Numbered from the stretch's first letter, positions 7,922-17,606 are shown. The stretch is DNA of 39,316 nt from CAMBRQ01 sp945870325 (GCF_050313795.1 NZ_JBNPMC010000032.1:1-39316), one strand, 5' to 3'. A program made the numbers and translations. Notes: a model not told the origin generated them from the letters alone.

Positions 7922-8851
7922 ATGATTCATATTGAAAATCTCGTTAAAAGATACGGGGATCTTGTGGCACTTGACCATCTGAACCTTGACATACAAGAAG
8001 GTGAAGTCTTCGGTCTCTTAGGTCCGAACGGCTCCGGCAAGACGACAGCCATAGGCTGCCTGCTGGCACTTCTGAAATACGACAAAGGCACCATCACCAT
8101 CTTCGGCAAGGAGATGCGCCCGGACAGTTATGATATCAAGAAAGATATTGGTGTTGTCATGCAGAATGTTGCAGTCTTCGAGCAGATGACCGTCTGGGAA
8201 AACATTGATTATTTCTGCGGTCTATATATCAAAGATAAGGCACTGCGCAAAAAACTGGTCGAAGATGCCATCGCATTCACTGACCTTGAAGACTTCACAA
8301 AGATGCGCCCCAAGAAGCTTTCCGGAGGTCTTCTAAGGAGACTTAACATAGCCTGTGGCATCGTTCATAAGCCGAAACTGATTATCATGGATGAGCCAAC
8401 CGTTGCCGTAGACCCTCAGAGCCGCAATAAGATACTGGAAGGAATTCTGGAATTAAACCGCCAGGGTTCAACGATCATCTACACTTCTCACTATATGGAA
8501 GAGGTGGAACAGATCTGTTCCCGAATTGCCATTATTGATCACGGGCGGGTGCTGGCAATCGGCACAACAGAAGAACTGAAAAAGATGATTAAAACAGGAG
8601 AAACCATCACCATCGAGGCCATTGCCTTAGATGCTGGCACACTTGCTGATATACGGGAACTTCCTCATGTCTTCGATCTCACTTACGAGGAGCAAGTATT
8701 AAAGATCCGTTTAAGCGGTGCCAAACACAATCTGGTTCGTATCCTGAATTATCTGCAGGAACACGATATCACCTTTGGTCGTGTATTCTCAGAACTGCCC
8801 ACCTTAAATGACGTATTTCTTGAAATTACCGGCAAAGAATTAAGAGACTAG
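7922..8851 (+). CDS. ABC-2 exporter ATPase subunit (LnrL-like)
   Basis: A 309-residue ABC ATPase. Walker A is GPNGSGKT (about residues 38-45), the Q-loop lies in VVMQNVAVFEQMTVWENI, the signature is LSGGLLRRL (Leu where Gln is common), Walker B is LIIMDEPTVAVDPQSR, and the switch His is in YTSHYMEE. About 80 residues after the nucleotide-binding domain form the C-terminal extension usual in drug and bacteriocin ABC-2 exporters. It has a strong ribosome site (TGGAGGCG). It is the first of three plus-strand genes with two permeases, divergent from the two-component genes. The set corresponds to Bacillus LnrLMN, which removes linearmycin-type polyenes from the membrane. The substrate here is unknown. 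Confidence 0.93.
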   Translation: MIHIENLVKRYGDLVALDHLNLDIQEGEVFGLLGPNGSGKTTAIGCLLALLKYDKGTITIFGKEMRPDSYDIKKDIGVVMQNVAVFEQMTVWENIDYFCGLYIKDKALRKKLVEDAIAFTDLEDFTKMRPKKLSGGLLRRLNIACGIVHKPKLIIMDEPTVAVDPQSRNKILEGILELNRQGSTIIYTSHYMEEVEQICSRIAIIDHGRVLAIGTTEELKKMIKTGETITIEAIALDAGTLADIRELPHVFDLTYEEQVLKIRLSGAKHNLVRILNYLQEHDITFGRVFSELPTLNDVFLEITGKELRD

Positions 8852-8864
8852 GAGGCGCACCTAT

Positions 8865-10007
8865 ATGTTACATTTATTCAAATACCGATTCTTACAGACG
8901 ATACGAGACTTTCCTATGATGTTCTGGGCACTCGTCTTTCCTATGATACTGGGAACCTTTTTCTATGTTTCCTTCGGCAACATAGGATTAGAAGGAACCG
9001 GGGAATCTGCCTGGGAAGCCGTAAAAGTTGCCATAATTGAAGAAGATTTATCTTCCGAAAATGCACGCTCTTTCGCCGCATTCCTGGAACAGTTGGATGG
9101 AGACACTCTGGATATTCAGAATATCACCTCTGAGAGAGAAGCAAAAGAAGCATTAAACGAAGAACAGATTCAGGGCATCTACTATATAAAAGAAACACCT
9201 TCCCTAACCGTTGCAAAGAACGGTCTTGGCGAGAGTATCCTGACCTCTGTTCTAACGAATTACAACCAGAATTCTGCCATGTTCCGGGAGATTGCCATAA
9301 AGCACCCTGAGAACATACAAAAAGCGATGAACGCTATGGAAGACTATCGCCAGACAACCGAAGAAGTATCTCTTGGCGGCAAGAGCATGGATCCGAATAT
9401 GCAGTATTTCTTCGCTCTCATTGCCTATGCCTGTCTATCCGGTGCTTTTCTGGGTGTCCGTTCCAGTTTTGATGGTCAGGCGAACTTATCTGCCCTGGGC
9501 GCCAGACGCAGCATTACACCCACTCACAAGTTAAAACTGGTCCTCATCGATATGATAGTGCTGTTCCTGATCCATTTCTTCAATATACTGATTCTTAATC
9601 TGTACATAGTCAAGGTTCTGGGAATCAGCCTTGGAAATAATATTTGCGCACTGCTTCTGGTTGATTTCATGGGAAGTATGATCGGCGTATGCATAGGGCT
9701 TGCTCTTGGATGTGTCGGCAAATTCTCACTGGGAATGAAAATCGGGCTTACAGTCCTTGTCTCTTTATTCCCCGGATTCCTTGCCGGTCTGATGTTCGGC
9801 AACATGAAAAACCTGATCGAACTGCACTGTCCGATCATCAACCGTATCAACCCTGCCGCCGTCTTAAGCGACGCATTCTACTGCATGGGCATATATAACG
9901 ACATGGAGCGGCTTACCAGGTGCCTGCTGATACTGGCTGGTATGAGTGTCCTATTATTCATCATTGCCTTTTTAGGCGTAAGGAGGGAACGTTATGACAG
10001 TATTTAA
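8865..10007 (+). CDS. ABC-2 type permease, first subunit
   Basis: A 380-residue ABC2_membrane_3-type permease. One N-terminal helix (FWALVFPMILGTFFYVSF) is followed by an extracellular segment of roughly 140 residues and then a cluster of five helices from about residue 180 to the end. This is the YhgE/LnrM layout. The ribosome site AGGAGG lies 13 bases after the ATPase stop. It probably forms a heterodimeric channel with the next gene product, powered by the upstream ATPase. The mid-helix segment CALLLVDFMGSMIGVCIGLALG is typical of ABC-2 permeases. No defect is seen. Confidence 0.9.
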   Translation: MLHLFKYRFLQTIRDFPMMFWALVFPMILGTFFYVSFGNIGLEGTGESAWEAVKVAIIEEDLSSENARSFAAFLEQLDGDTLDIQNITSEREAKEALNEEQIQGIYYIKETPSLTVAKNGLGESILTSVLTNYNQNSAMFREIAIKHPENIQKAMNAMEDYRQTTEEVSLGGKSMDPNMQYFFALIAYACLSGAFLGVRSSFDGQANLSALGARRSITPTHKLKLVLIDMIVLFLIHFFNILILNLYIVKVLGISLGNNICALLLVDFMGSMIGVCIGLALGCVGKFSLGMKIGLTVLVSLFPGFLAGLMFGNMKNLIELHCPIINRINPAAVLSDAFYCMGIYNDMERLTRCLLILAGMSVLLFIIAFLGVRRERYDSI

Positions 10008-11151
10008 AGGATTTCTTACCATTACAAAACGGAATCTCCATATTGTACTCCTCTATGCGGGCATCTTTTTGAGCATCTCTATTATGGTTCAAAAAAGTGT
10101 CGGCAAGGATGACTCCCAGGCAAATTTTGAGCAGACGAGTCTTGATATTGCCGTAATCGACCGGGATGGCGGAGAACTTGCCAGGGGACTCGCCTCATAT
10201 CTGGAGCAATACCACACGTTAAAAGATGTTCCTGACGATCCTTCCATCATCCAGGACCGTCTCTTCTACCGGGAAGTCTACTATGTAGTGACAATTCCTG
10301 AAGATTTTGAAGAACGCTGCTTAAACGGCGAAGAACAGCTTCCTGTCACCAAGGTTCCGGGAAGCACCAGCGGATACTATGTCGATCAGCAGATCGATAC
10401 CTTCCTGAATGATGTACGGATTATGACCGCCAGTGGATTCACACTTGAAGAAGCCATTGACAGCGTACAGAAGAATGGCGAGGTTACCACTGACGTTACT
10501 TTACTTGATAAGAGTAGATATGGCGGCGAACAGTCCTATCCATCCTTCATGTATCAATATATGCCATATATCATACTGTCAATTCTGTGCTATGCGCTGA
10601 GTTACATTATGATTGCTTTTCATAATCCTGACGTTAAGAAACGAATGTCATGTTCTGCCATTCCAATACGCAGCCAGAATATGCAGTTAGTGCTTGGCTT
10701 TGCTGTGATCGGCATGTTCGTGTGGATCATCTGTACACTGATGGTACTTGTCATATTCGGGAAAGACTTTTTACAAGACCCTAATATGGTCTACTATCTG
10801 CTCAATAGTTTTATCATGACGCTGGTAAGCCTCTCTCTGGCATTTCTGATCGGTATGCTGGTTCACCGGGAAGACCTGATCAGTGCCGTGGTCAATGTCG
10901 TATCTCTGGGAATGTCATTCCTATGCGGCGTATTCGTAGAACTGGAGATTATGAGCAAAGGAGTTAAGAGGGTAGCTCGATTTCTGCCAGTGTACTGGTA
11001 TGAGATTGTGAATGATCTGCTGGGCAATCATAGTTCTTTTAGCGCTTCGCAGAGGGCAACGCTTTTTACGGGGTATGGACTGCAGTTGATGTTCGCTGCT
11101 GCATTCCTTGGGATTGCACTTGTGATTGGGCGGAACCGGAGGCAGGCATGA
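9994..11151 (+). CDS. ABC-2 type permease, second subunit
   Basis: A 385-residue paralogue of the preceding permease with the same topology: a single N-terminal helix (LHIVLLYAGIFLSISIMV), an extracellular domain of about 150 residues (including IAVIDRDGGELARGL, common in this family), and five C-terminal helices. Its start lies inside the end of the previous gene (14-base overlap), with the ribosome site AAGGAGG in that gene. This overlap implies coupled translation and a 1:1 heterodimer. A hairpin terminator candidate follows 23 bp after the stop. Confidence 0.9.
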   Translation: MTVFKGFLTITKRNLHIVLLYAGIFLSISIMVQKSVGKDDSQANFEQTSLDIAVIDRDGGELARGLASYLEQYHTLKDVPDDPSIIQDRLFYREVYYVVTIPEDFEERCLNGEEQLPVTKVPGSTSGYYVDQQIDTFLNDVRIMTASGFTLEEAIDSVQKNGEVTTDVTLLDKSRYGGEQSYPSFMYQYMPYIILSILCYALSYIMIAFHNPDVKKRMSCSAIPIRSQNMQLVLGFAVIGMFVWIICTLMVLVIFGKDFLQDPNMVYYLLNSFIMTLVSLSLAFLIGMLVHREDLISAVVNVVSLGMSFLCGVFVELEIMSKGVKRVARFLPVYWYEIVNDLLGNHSSFSASQRATLFTGYGLQLMFAAAFLGIALVIGRNRRQA

Positions 11152-11173
11152 ATGGAGCTCCATTACATTAGAA

Positions 11174-11208
11174 GAAGGAATCGGATCTTCAGAATATCCG
11201 GTTCCTTC
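11174..11208 (+). terminator. Terminator candidate of the ABC exporter operon
   Basis: A 13-bp stem (GAAGGAATCGGAT with ATCCGGTTCCTTC, one G-T pair allowed on the plus strand) and a 9-base loop, 23 bp after the last permease stop. The downstream TATTACATTT is a weak U-tract. The rest of the 329-bp gap to the next gene holds no gene I can support. Confidence 0.55.
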
Positions 11209-11363
11209 TATTACATTTACATCAATCAAGCCACGTTACACTCTGCAAAGTCAATCTCAAGATCCCCGTTATACATCCCACTGGTACTTTATCTTCAAAC
11301 GTATATTCTTCCATATCTTCATTATAATAACCCTATCACCATTTGAAAAATAAATGATATAAA

Positions 11364-11390
11364 CTGCCAGCAGGCAACACCTACTGGCAG
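11364..11390 (-). terminator. Stem-loop downstream of the large surface-protein gene
   Basis: CTGCCAG and AGG pair with CCT and CTGGCAG around a 5-base loop (one mismatch). On the minus strand it lies about 90 bp after the surface-protein stop and is followed by TTTATATC. The distance and short U-tract make this only a fair terminator. Confidence 0.4.
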
Positions 11391-11480
11391 AAAAATTTAA
11401 ATTTTTAATTGTCTACTTGACGGGAGCAATTCACAGTTCATCCTGACAGCTCTTCGTTTTTAGTTAATAATCTTCTCTTT

Positions 11481-14400
11481 CTATGCCTTTACTCGTTTTC
11501 TCAGAATCAGACAAATAGCAAGAACAGATACTGTCATGATAATAAATATCGGTACTGTGTGTGCAGAATCACCTGTCTGTACTGCTGTACCAGTCTTATC
11601 TTTCACACTTCCATTTCCCTTGCTAATATTATTACTATCACCCGGCTTCTGCCCACTATTCGGCTTATCGGAAGGTTTATCACTATCTTCTGGAACCGTA
11701 GTCTTTTCTTGAAGTGCAGCAATTGCAGCATTCAGTGCCTTCGCCGCATTGTCAATATCAGCCTGCAGTGCCTCTGCATTTTCATATAATGCTACTGCGT
11801 TTGCCAATACCTTCTCCACTTCTGCATAGCTTTCTTCTGTATATTTGGATTTATCCAGCGTATTTGCCCTGTCAATGGCTACTTTAAGAGCCGTCTTATC
11901 CGGATCCGGTACCGGCTCTTCCTTTTCAACCAATGCATTGATCGCCTCATTTAAAGCGTCCGTCTGCGCGTCAACCGCCCCCTGGGAAACTGTGTCATCT
12001 GCATGAATCTGGACTGCCTTCTCAAGCTCTGCGGTGACTTTTGCGAAACTGTCTTCTGTATACTTGTCTGCATCCAAAGTTCCTGCTCTTTCCATAGCTG
12101 CCAGCAACAGAGTCTTATCTACTTTCTGAGGCTGTGATTTCTTCTCTAGGGTAAATACGATGCGTCCGCTTTCTGCTATCGGTTTTCCATCTACGGTGCT
12201 GATGATACCACGGTTCGTATCTCCCGGATCAACAATTACTGCAAATTCGACCGCTTGTTCATTTATCCATTCTTGACCATCCTTAAGAGTAACTTTCATG
12301 GTTGTATCTGTATCCCATGCCGTTACCGCATATTCAATCATACCGTTTTCATCAGAAATAATTTCAGCCGGATCTCCGTTTGCCACATCAAACTTTACTC
12401 CGCTAAGTGCACATCCCTCGCTATCCTGCACAAATGCACGGAATGTAAGTATATCACAGGTGTCATTACCCTTCGGTGTGAGCACGAATTTTGCCAGTCC
12501 GTCAGCTGCCGGCTGTCCGCCAATAGTCTCAATAACCGGTGTTCCATCTTCCTCACCTACATGGACTTTGATCACTGCAGGTGTCGCGATATATGCAGAG
12601 TCCGCCGGCAGATAGAATTCATAATCCCCTCCTTCATAAGAACCGACTGTCCAGACAAGCTGCCCGTCCTTCACATACATGTTATTTTCCACACGATATT
12701 TCGCATCATATCTTACAAATCTCGTATTGACAGGCGCTGCATTACCATTCTGATCCGTCACCGGAATTGTAAGGACTCTCATTCCTGTCACTTCTCTGAG
12801 TGCTGATTTTGCCGCATCCAGATTCGCTATCGCCTGGTCAATTTCTGTCTGAACGGCGTTGTCATTATCATAAACAGCCTGGGCGCTTGTGATTGTATCC
12901 TGCAGCGCATGATAACTGTTGCTAGTGTAATTGCCGGAACTGATTGCTTTCATCTCTTCCAGCTTACTATACAGATTCGTCTTATCAGGAATCTCTATTA
13001 CAGATTTCTCTTTTAATATGAACTTCACTTCCTGTGTACCATTAAGCGGCTCACCATCAATCGCACTAAGGACTATATCCATTCCGGATTCCAGAGTAAA
13101 TACATGCTTCTCCGGCTCCAGTGTGTACTCCTTCTCGCCCAGGATGACCGTACCATCATTTGCCGAAAATGTAATCGTCTCGATACCCGCATCTGCTGTA
13201 CTGAGATTATATTCCAGTACACCATTTCGTGAATAACAGATTCCCGGACGACCACTATCAAATGCTCTTGCAAATTCAAGTCTGTCGGTCACCACATTGC
13301 CGGCTTCATCCTGAATAAGAATACGAATATTGGTCTGATCGCATACAACAGGTTTCTCTTTTTCTTCCAGAGCCTTACGCACTACCTCTAATTTCTGAGT
13401 CCATTCATCCACCTGCGCCTGTGTCGCCTCCGGATCATTATAGACCTTCTCTGCTTCTACAATTGCTGCCTGCAGCGCATTGTAGGTCTCTTCTGTGTAA
13501 TCGTCACTTTTTCCATCAAACAGTCTTGCAATATTTATCTGTTCTTGCAGGGCATCTTTCCTCACTTCTGAAGGTTCCGGTATATCTCCGCCTGATTTTT
13601 TCAGGGTAAATACAATCTCCCCTGCATCTGCCAGCGCTTTTCCGTCTACATGCGTTATCGTCGGCGCTTTTATCATTGAGCCATCTGTTTTAAAAGTATG
13701 TTCATCTGAACATGTCCACTTCTTTCCTTCCCCGGCATCCTGATCCGCCTCTATTGTTACTGTAAACTTCAAATTAAAATCAAAGTTTTTCAGTTCTTGT
13801 TCTATGATACCATTCTCACTTACCAGTTTATAGTTCTCCGCATATTCGTCATCCGGTAAAGATATGAATGTCACTCCATTCACTGGATTTCCATTCTCAT
13901 CCACTACCTTCGCCCGGAAATGTTTCTCATCCGACACCACTTTATCGCCTGGATGCGGTGTATCACCTGCGGCCTTCAATACATATGTAAGACGAGTCCC
14001 TTCCGCATATGGCTGACCATCAATCGTCGCTATTCCAGCAAGAAAAGTGGCATTTTCCACAGTAAAATAATGCTCATCATCAGTAGTATATTTGTCGTCC
14101 GCCAATCTTATATAGACGGTATGTCCATAGTGCCCCGGTCCGTATGTAGTATATCCGATCACTCCATTTGCATCCGAAACAATCGAAACCTCTTCATCCT
14201 CTTTATCGTCAATCCACGCCATAAACTTTATGCCGGTCATAGGATTTCCTTCCTCATCCGTCACTTTCGCACGGAACTGACCTTTATAACACGACCAATC
14301 AACTTCAACAGGCTTTTTCACCAGTGCGTTGATTGCTGTTTCGAGTGCTGTAATCTGTCCATCTACCTGCTCCTGTGTTGCTTCTGTATTATCATATACC

Positions 14401-16907
14401 GTCTGTGCAGCCGCAATTGCTATCTGCAGTTCATCGTAACCGCTTACATAGTCATCCGCATTTATTGCCTTGGCCTCTGTCAACTTCTGAATCAGGATTA
14501 CTTTATTCGCCCGCAGCACAAGTCCTGCCTGTGCTTGCTTCAGAGCAGACAGTGCATTATCCACTTCTTCCTGGGAAGCATTCGGATTCTCATTAACTGC
14601 GCTCGCCTCATTCCTCACTTCCACGAATTGTTTCCAGCTCGCCACTGTATAACTGTCTTGAGAAAAATATTTACTAATTTCCTTCTGAAGTAATAATTTA
14701 CTTGCCGGTTTTACCAGAGCACTTTCCGCTTTCTTCAATGATGCTGCAGCCGCATTATATTCTTCCTGGGAAGTTCCGGATTTATCTACTATACTTTGTG
14801 CAGCCGCAACTGCTTTTTGCAGTTTTTCATATGACTCCGGTGTAAAATCTCCTTCTTCATACAGTTTTGCTGCTTCGATATACTGTTGCAATACTGTACT
14901 GTCAGGTTTTCTTTCATTTTTCTTATCGAGAGCACCATCCGGGCGTGATTTCAGAATTACTTCTTTCTCAAAATCAACATCAACATCTTTTTCATCAACT
15001 GTTTTAAAATAACGTGTTCCTTCCGGAGTTACTCCGATTGTAACCATGATAGGTTCTATATCATACGGTTCTTCATGGCACGCAAGAATCTCCCACTGTT
15101 TTCCATCCTGCCATCCAGGCGAAGCCTGGAGATATGCCAGCCCTGTCTCAGGATCTGATAACTGATTCCATGCCTCAGCTCCTGTTACCGGAACTCTGAT
15201 CTGGAATTTAAACGGTCTGGTGAATACATTGCCGTTTTCATCCTTCACTATCAGTTTTAACTCTGTCAATATATTTGTCTTTTCCAGATTGTTCCATGCT
15301 GTCCGCAGATTATCTGCTGCTTCTTTCACAGATGCTACTGTAGCATCCGGATCATCCAGCGTATTCTGTGCTATCTGAATCGCTGTTACATACGCTTGAT
15401 AAGTTGATGCTGTATACTTATACTCTTCTTCTACGGTTTTCGTTTCCTGTAACGCTGCTGACAAATCAGATTTGTCCACATATTCTTCCTTCGGAATCAA
15501 GACAACCTTCCACTCCTCGAACCCAGTAACAGGCTCTCCGTTGACACTGTATGTCTTTTTATCCTTTACCTCATAGACAAATTCGGACGGGCTTGCAACA
15601 TATGCATCCCCAGCCGGGCGAATCGAAAGATCCCAATATGCGTCTGACGCACTATGCTCTATACTCAGCATACCGTTCTTATCAGTAAAATAACTCTTTG
15701 TTCCCAGGGCAGTTTTTACGAATTCTACTCCCGACATCGGGTTTCCGTATTTATCTACTACCTTGATCTCCAGTCTGTCCAAAACCGGCTGCTTCGTGCC
15801 TCCCTCATCATACTCTGGATAGTATTCCGGTTCCTCATCATTTTCAACCTTCTTCTTATTGGTTCTGGCTGTTTCTGCGCGCGCTGTACCTACATATTCC
15901 TTCTGTGTATCCGTCAATTCATCATATGCTGCCAATGCCTTTTCTACATTCTCCAAATCGGATTTCTGCATTTTGCTAATATTAAATGCATCAAATAGCT
16001 TATTTACCTCTATTGCCGCAAACAAATCCTCTTTATTTGCATTTTCCGGAAGGAATGTTTTCTCCTTTTCCAGCGAAAACAATTTTGCCAATGGTTTGAA
16101 ATCTGTAATTGCTGTGTTTCCTCTCAGATTCAGTTCTCTCAAATTCTTCAATCCCGCAAGTGCAGAGATATCTGTCAACTCATTATGGGATATATCCAAA
16201 GAGTACACATTGGTCAGTTTACTCATATCCGGAAGTTCCTGTATCTGATTTCCCGAAACTTCTACGAATTCCAGATTTTCCAGTCCTGATATCGCACTGA
16301 TGTCTGATACTTTATTATTGGAACTATTAAACCGTTTTAATTTCTTCATATTCTCGACAACCGATACATCTGTAATATCTCTGTTTCCAGATACATCTAA
16401 CTGCGTCAGGTTCACCAACGTTCCTAGTGAACTGATATCATCAATCCCGTTCTGCTTCAGCAAAAGAGTCTGAAGCTGTGTCAATTCTGAAAGAGGACTT
16501 ACATCTGCGATCCGCTTTCCTTCTACAGCAGAGGTATAACAGATATCTACCATAGACGCTGATTTTGCATATTGAATTCCTTCCAGATTCTCAATCCAGA
16601 ATGGCTTGGTCCATGTCTCAAAATTCTCCGGATGAGCACACAACTCATAGGAAATTATCTCAACCTGTCTTGCTCCTACTATATCTGCCGTCAGAACCGG
16701 AGCGTCTTTGATTGAATTCAATGATGCACGTATTGCCCAGTGGAGTACCGGGTCTTTAATTACTTCCTCTTTCCCAGGTTCATATATATCTACCTCTTCC
16801 AGACCCCCGCAGGTATCTGCTTTTGCAGTTGTTCCAAAACCCATGGGACCCACTGACGTCAATGTAAGTGCCAGCAGCAGTGCCATTAATTTTTTCCTTT
16901 TTTTCAT
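11481..16907 (-). CDS. Giant wall-anchored protein: LRR, FIVAR and Cna-B-like domains
   Basis: A 1808-residue secreted, wall-anchored protein. A signal peptide occupies about residues 1-31 (MKKRKKLMALLLALTLTSVG... ending AKA). Internalin-like 22-residue leucine-rich repeats cover about 130-270 (for example LVNLTQLDVSGNRDITDVSV). Eight FIVAR-type three-helix modules lie near 476-537, 665-729, 735-799, 799-862, 1115-1184, 1305-1372, 1595-1658 and 1667-1732. Between them are about seven Cna-B/prealbumin-like beta domains marked by D-x-x-GNP-x-x-GV-x-F and NG-x-x-x-Y motifs. A Lys/Pro/Ser spacer leads to the sorting signal AVQTGD near 1773, a hydrophobic helix and the tail RKRVKA. The motif lacks the LP of LPxTG; TGD-type variants are frequent in Lachnospiraceae. 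AAGGAGA supports the start. A role in binding mucin, polysaccharide or host protein is inference. Confidence 0.9.
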   Translation of the reverse strand: MKKRKKLMALLLALTLTSVGPMGFGTTAKADTCGGLEEVDIYEPGKEEVIKDPVLHWAIRASLNSIKDAPVLTADIVGARQVEIISYELCAHPENFETWTKPFWIENLEGIQYAKSASMVDICYTSAVEGKRIADVSPLSELTQLQTLLLKQNGIDDISSLGTLVNLTQLDVSGNRDITDVSVVENMKKLKRFNSSNNKVSDISAISGLENLEFVEVSGNQIQELPDMSKLTNVYSLDISHNELTDISALAGLKNLRELNLRGNTAITDFKPLAKLFSLEKEKTFLPENANKEDLFAAIEVNKLFDAFNISKMQKSDLENVEKALAAYDELTDTQKEYVGTARAETARTNKKKVENDEEPEYYPEYDEGGTKQPVLDRLEIKVVDKYGNPMSGVEFVKTALGTKSYFTDKNGMLSIEHSASDAYWDLSIRPAGDAYVASPSEFVYEVKDKKTYSVNGEPVTGFEEWKVVLIPKEEYVDKSDLSAALQETKTVEEEYKYTASTYQAYVTAIQIAQNTLDDPDATVASVKEAADNLRTAWNNLEKTNILTELKLIVKDENGNVFTRPFKFQIRVPVTGAEAWNQLSDPETGLAYLQASPGWQDGKQWEILACHEEPYDIEPIMVTIGVTPEGTRYFKTVDEKDVDVDFEKEVILKSRPDGALDKKNERKPDSTVLQQYIEAAKLYEEGDFTPESYEKLQKAVAAAQSIVDKSGTSQEEYNAAAASLKKAESALVKPASKLLLQKEISKYFSQDSYTVASWKQFVEVRNEASAVNENPNASQEEVDNALSALKQAQAGLVLRANKVILIQKLTEAKAINADDYVSGYDELQIAIAAAQTVYDNTEATQEQVDGQITALETAINALVKKPVEVDWSCYKGQFRAKVTDEEGNPMTGIKFMAWIDDKEDEEVSIVSDANGVIGYTTYGPGHYGHTVYIRLADDKYTTDDEHYFTVENATFLAGIATIDGQPYAEGTRLTYVLKAAGDTPHPGDKVVSDEKHFRAKVVDENGNPVNGVTFISLPDDEYAENYKLVSENGIIEQELKNFDFNLKFTVTIEADQDAGEGKKWTCSDEHTFKTDGSMIKAPTITHVDGKALADAGEIVFTLKKSGGDIPEPSEVRKDALQEQINIARLFDGKSDDYTEETYNALQAAIVEAEKVYNDPEATQAQVDEWTQKLEVVRKALEEKEKPVVCDQTNIRILIQDEAGNVVTDRLEFARAFDSGRPGICYSRNGVLEYNLSTADAGIETITFSANDGTVILGEKEYTLEPEKHVFTLESGMDIVLSAIDGEPLNGTQEVKFILKEKSVIEIPDKTNLYSKLEEMKAISSGNYTSNSYHALQDTITSAQAVYDNDNAVQTEIDQAIANLDAAKSALREVTGMRVLTIPVTDQNGNAAPVNTRFVRYDAKYRVENNMYVKDGQLVWTVGSYEGGDYEFYLPADSAYIATPAVIKVHVGEEDGTPVIETIGGQPAADGLAKFVLTPKGNDTCDILTFRAFVQDSEGCALSGVKFDVANGDPAEIISDENGMIEYAVTAWDTDTTMKVTLKDGQEWINEQAVEFAVIVDPGDTNRGIISTVDGKPIAESGRIVFTLEKKSQPQKVDKTLLLAAMERAGTLDADKYTEDSFAKVTAELEKAVQIHADDTVSQGAVDAQTDALNEAINALVEKEEPVPDPDKTALKVAIDRANTLDKSKYTEESYAEVEKVLANAVALYENAEALQADIDNAAKALNAAIAALQEKTTVPEDSDKPSDKPNSGQKPGDSNNISKGNGSVKDKTGTAVQTGDSAHTVPIFIIMTVSVLAICLILRKRVKA

Positions 16908-16985
16908 AATATCTCCTTAATAATCGATTTATAGTTTCCTGTAATTTAAAATCAGACTTCTTTCGTTGACGCCTTTAATAGTACA

Positions 16986-17022
16986 GAAACCACAGGTCCT
17001 GTCTGAGAGGGTCTGCGGTTTC
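16986..17022 (-). terminator. Stem-loop downstream of the surface-protein remnant
   Basis: GAAACCACAGG and the matching CTGCGGTTTC arm form an imperfect stem about 36 bp after the stop of the remnant at 17058-17399. The U-tract on the minus strand is weak (TGTACTATT). It may be the surviving terminator of the lost gene and would also separate it from the intact surface gene. Confidence 0.35.
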
Positions 17023-17057
17023 CGCATTAAATTCCAGGCTTATAAAACTCTTAGGCT

Positions 17058-17399
17058 TTATTCATCTCTTTTTTTCCTGCTCATCTTTCCGATTACTGTC
17101 AATGAGGAAACTGCAGCCAGCATAAATGGCCATACCATAGACGGATCACCTGTCTTTACAGACTTAGACTTCTCGGTTGAAGTCTTCTTGGTTGTGCCTG
17201 TCTTATCTGCTGATGGCTTATTATCTACCACCGGCTTATCATCGCCTGACGGCTTATTGTCGTCATCTGGATTGTCTACTTCAACAGCACGATACTCATA
17301 GGCAAATTCCTGTCCTTCTCCGACAAAATACCAGTTCCAATCAACATCATCGCCAAATGTTGGTGATTTTACTAACGTATAAGCAGGACCAGGTGTAAC
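17058..17399 (-). pseudogene. C-terminal remnant of a second wall-anchored protein
   Basis: Read from 17399 down to the stop at 17058, this frame encodes about 113 residues without a usable start. It has a beta-rich piece (YTLVKSPTFGDDVDWNWYF), an Asp/Lys/Pro/Ser spacer (DNKPSGDDKP, VVDNKPSADKTGTTKK), then VKTGDPS, a hydrophobic helix (WPFMLAAVSSLTVIG) and the basic tail KMSRKKRDE. This is a complete sortase signal and wall spacer without its N-terminal part. An in-frame TGA at 17400-17402 closes the frame upstream, and no signal peptide or ribosome site lies between it and dnaJ. The break falls in a palindrome (17385-17422). It is most likely a deletion remnant, or a silent end cassette if recombination swaps surface domains. 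Confidence 0.65.
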
Positions 17400-17422
17400 T
17401 CACATGAGCCACACCTGGCCCT
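17385..17422. repeat. Palindrome at the broken end of the surface-protein remnant
   Basis: An 18-bp arm (AGGACCAGGTGTAACTCA) and its inverted partner (TGAGCCACACCTGGCCCT) are separated by 2 bases and differ at three pairs. The right arm is an inverted near-copy of the coding bases in the left arm, as expected from a fold-back at a deletion junction. It lacks a U-tract, so it is not a convincing terminator. Confidence 0.5.
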
Positions 17423-17565
17423 GAAATCCCCCCAAATAAGATGGATAACGGCAACCAACTTTCTCTCCCTTACATATTATAATGTAACTATACTCAAATG
17501 AGATTATTATAACCAATTTTTCGAATTAGTAGGACAACAGAAAATTAATTTCAAATTGCACAAAT

Positions 17566-17595
17566 AAAAAAACCCGGAAACATGCCGTTTCCGGG
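17566..17595 (-). terminator. Rho-independent terminator of the hrcA-grpE-dnaK-dnaJ operon
   Basis: On the minus strand a 9-bp stem (CCCGGAAAC / GTTTCCGGG with a 5-base loop, 17573-17595) is followed directly by seven T (17566-17572). It lies 11 bp after the dnaJ stop. This is the clearest intrinsic terminator in the window. Confidence 0.9.
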
Positions 17596-17606
17596 AAATG
17601 CCCTTG

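Noticed and set aside
11226..11337. Decayed minus-strand gene fragment
   Set aside because: Two short frames look faintly protein-like (EEYTFEDKVPVG, then MYNGDLEIDFAECNVA), as if split by a frameshift, but I recognise no family and cannot support a gene.
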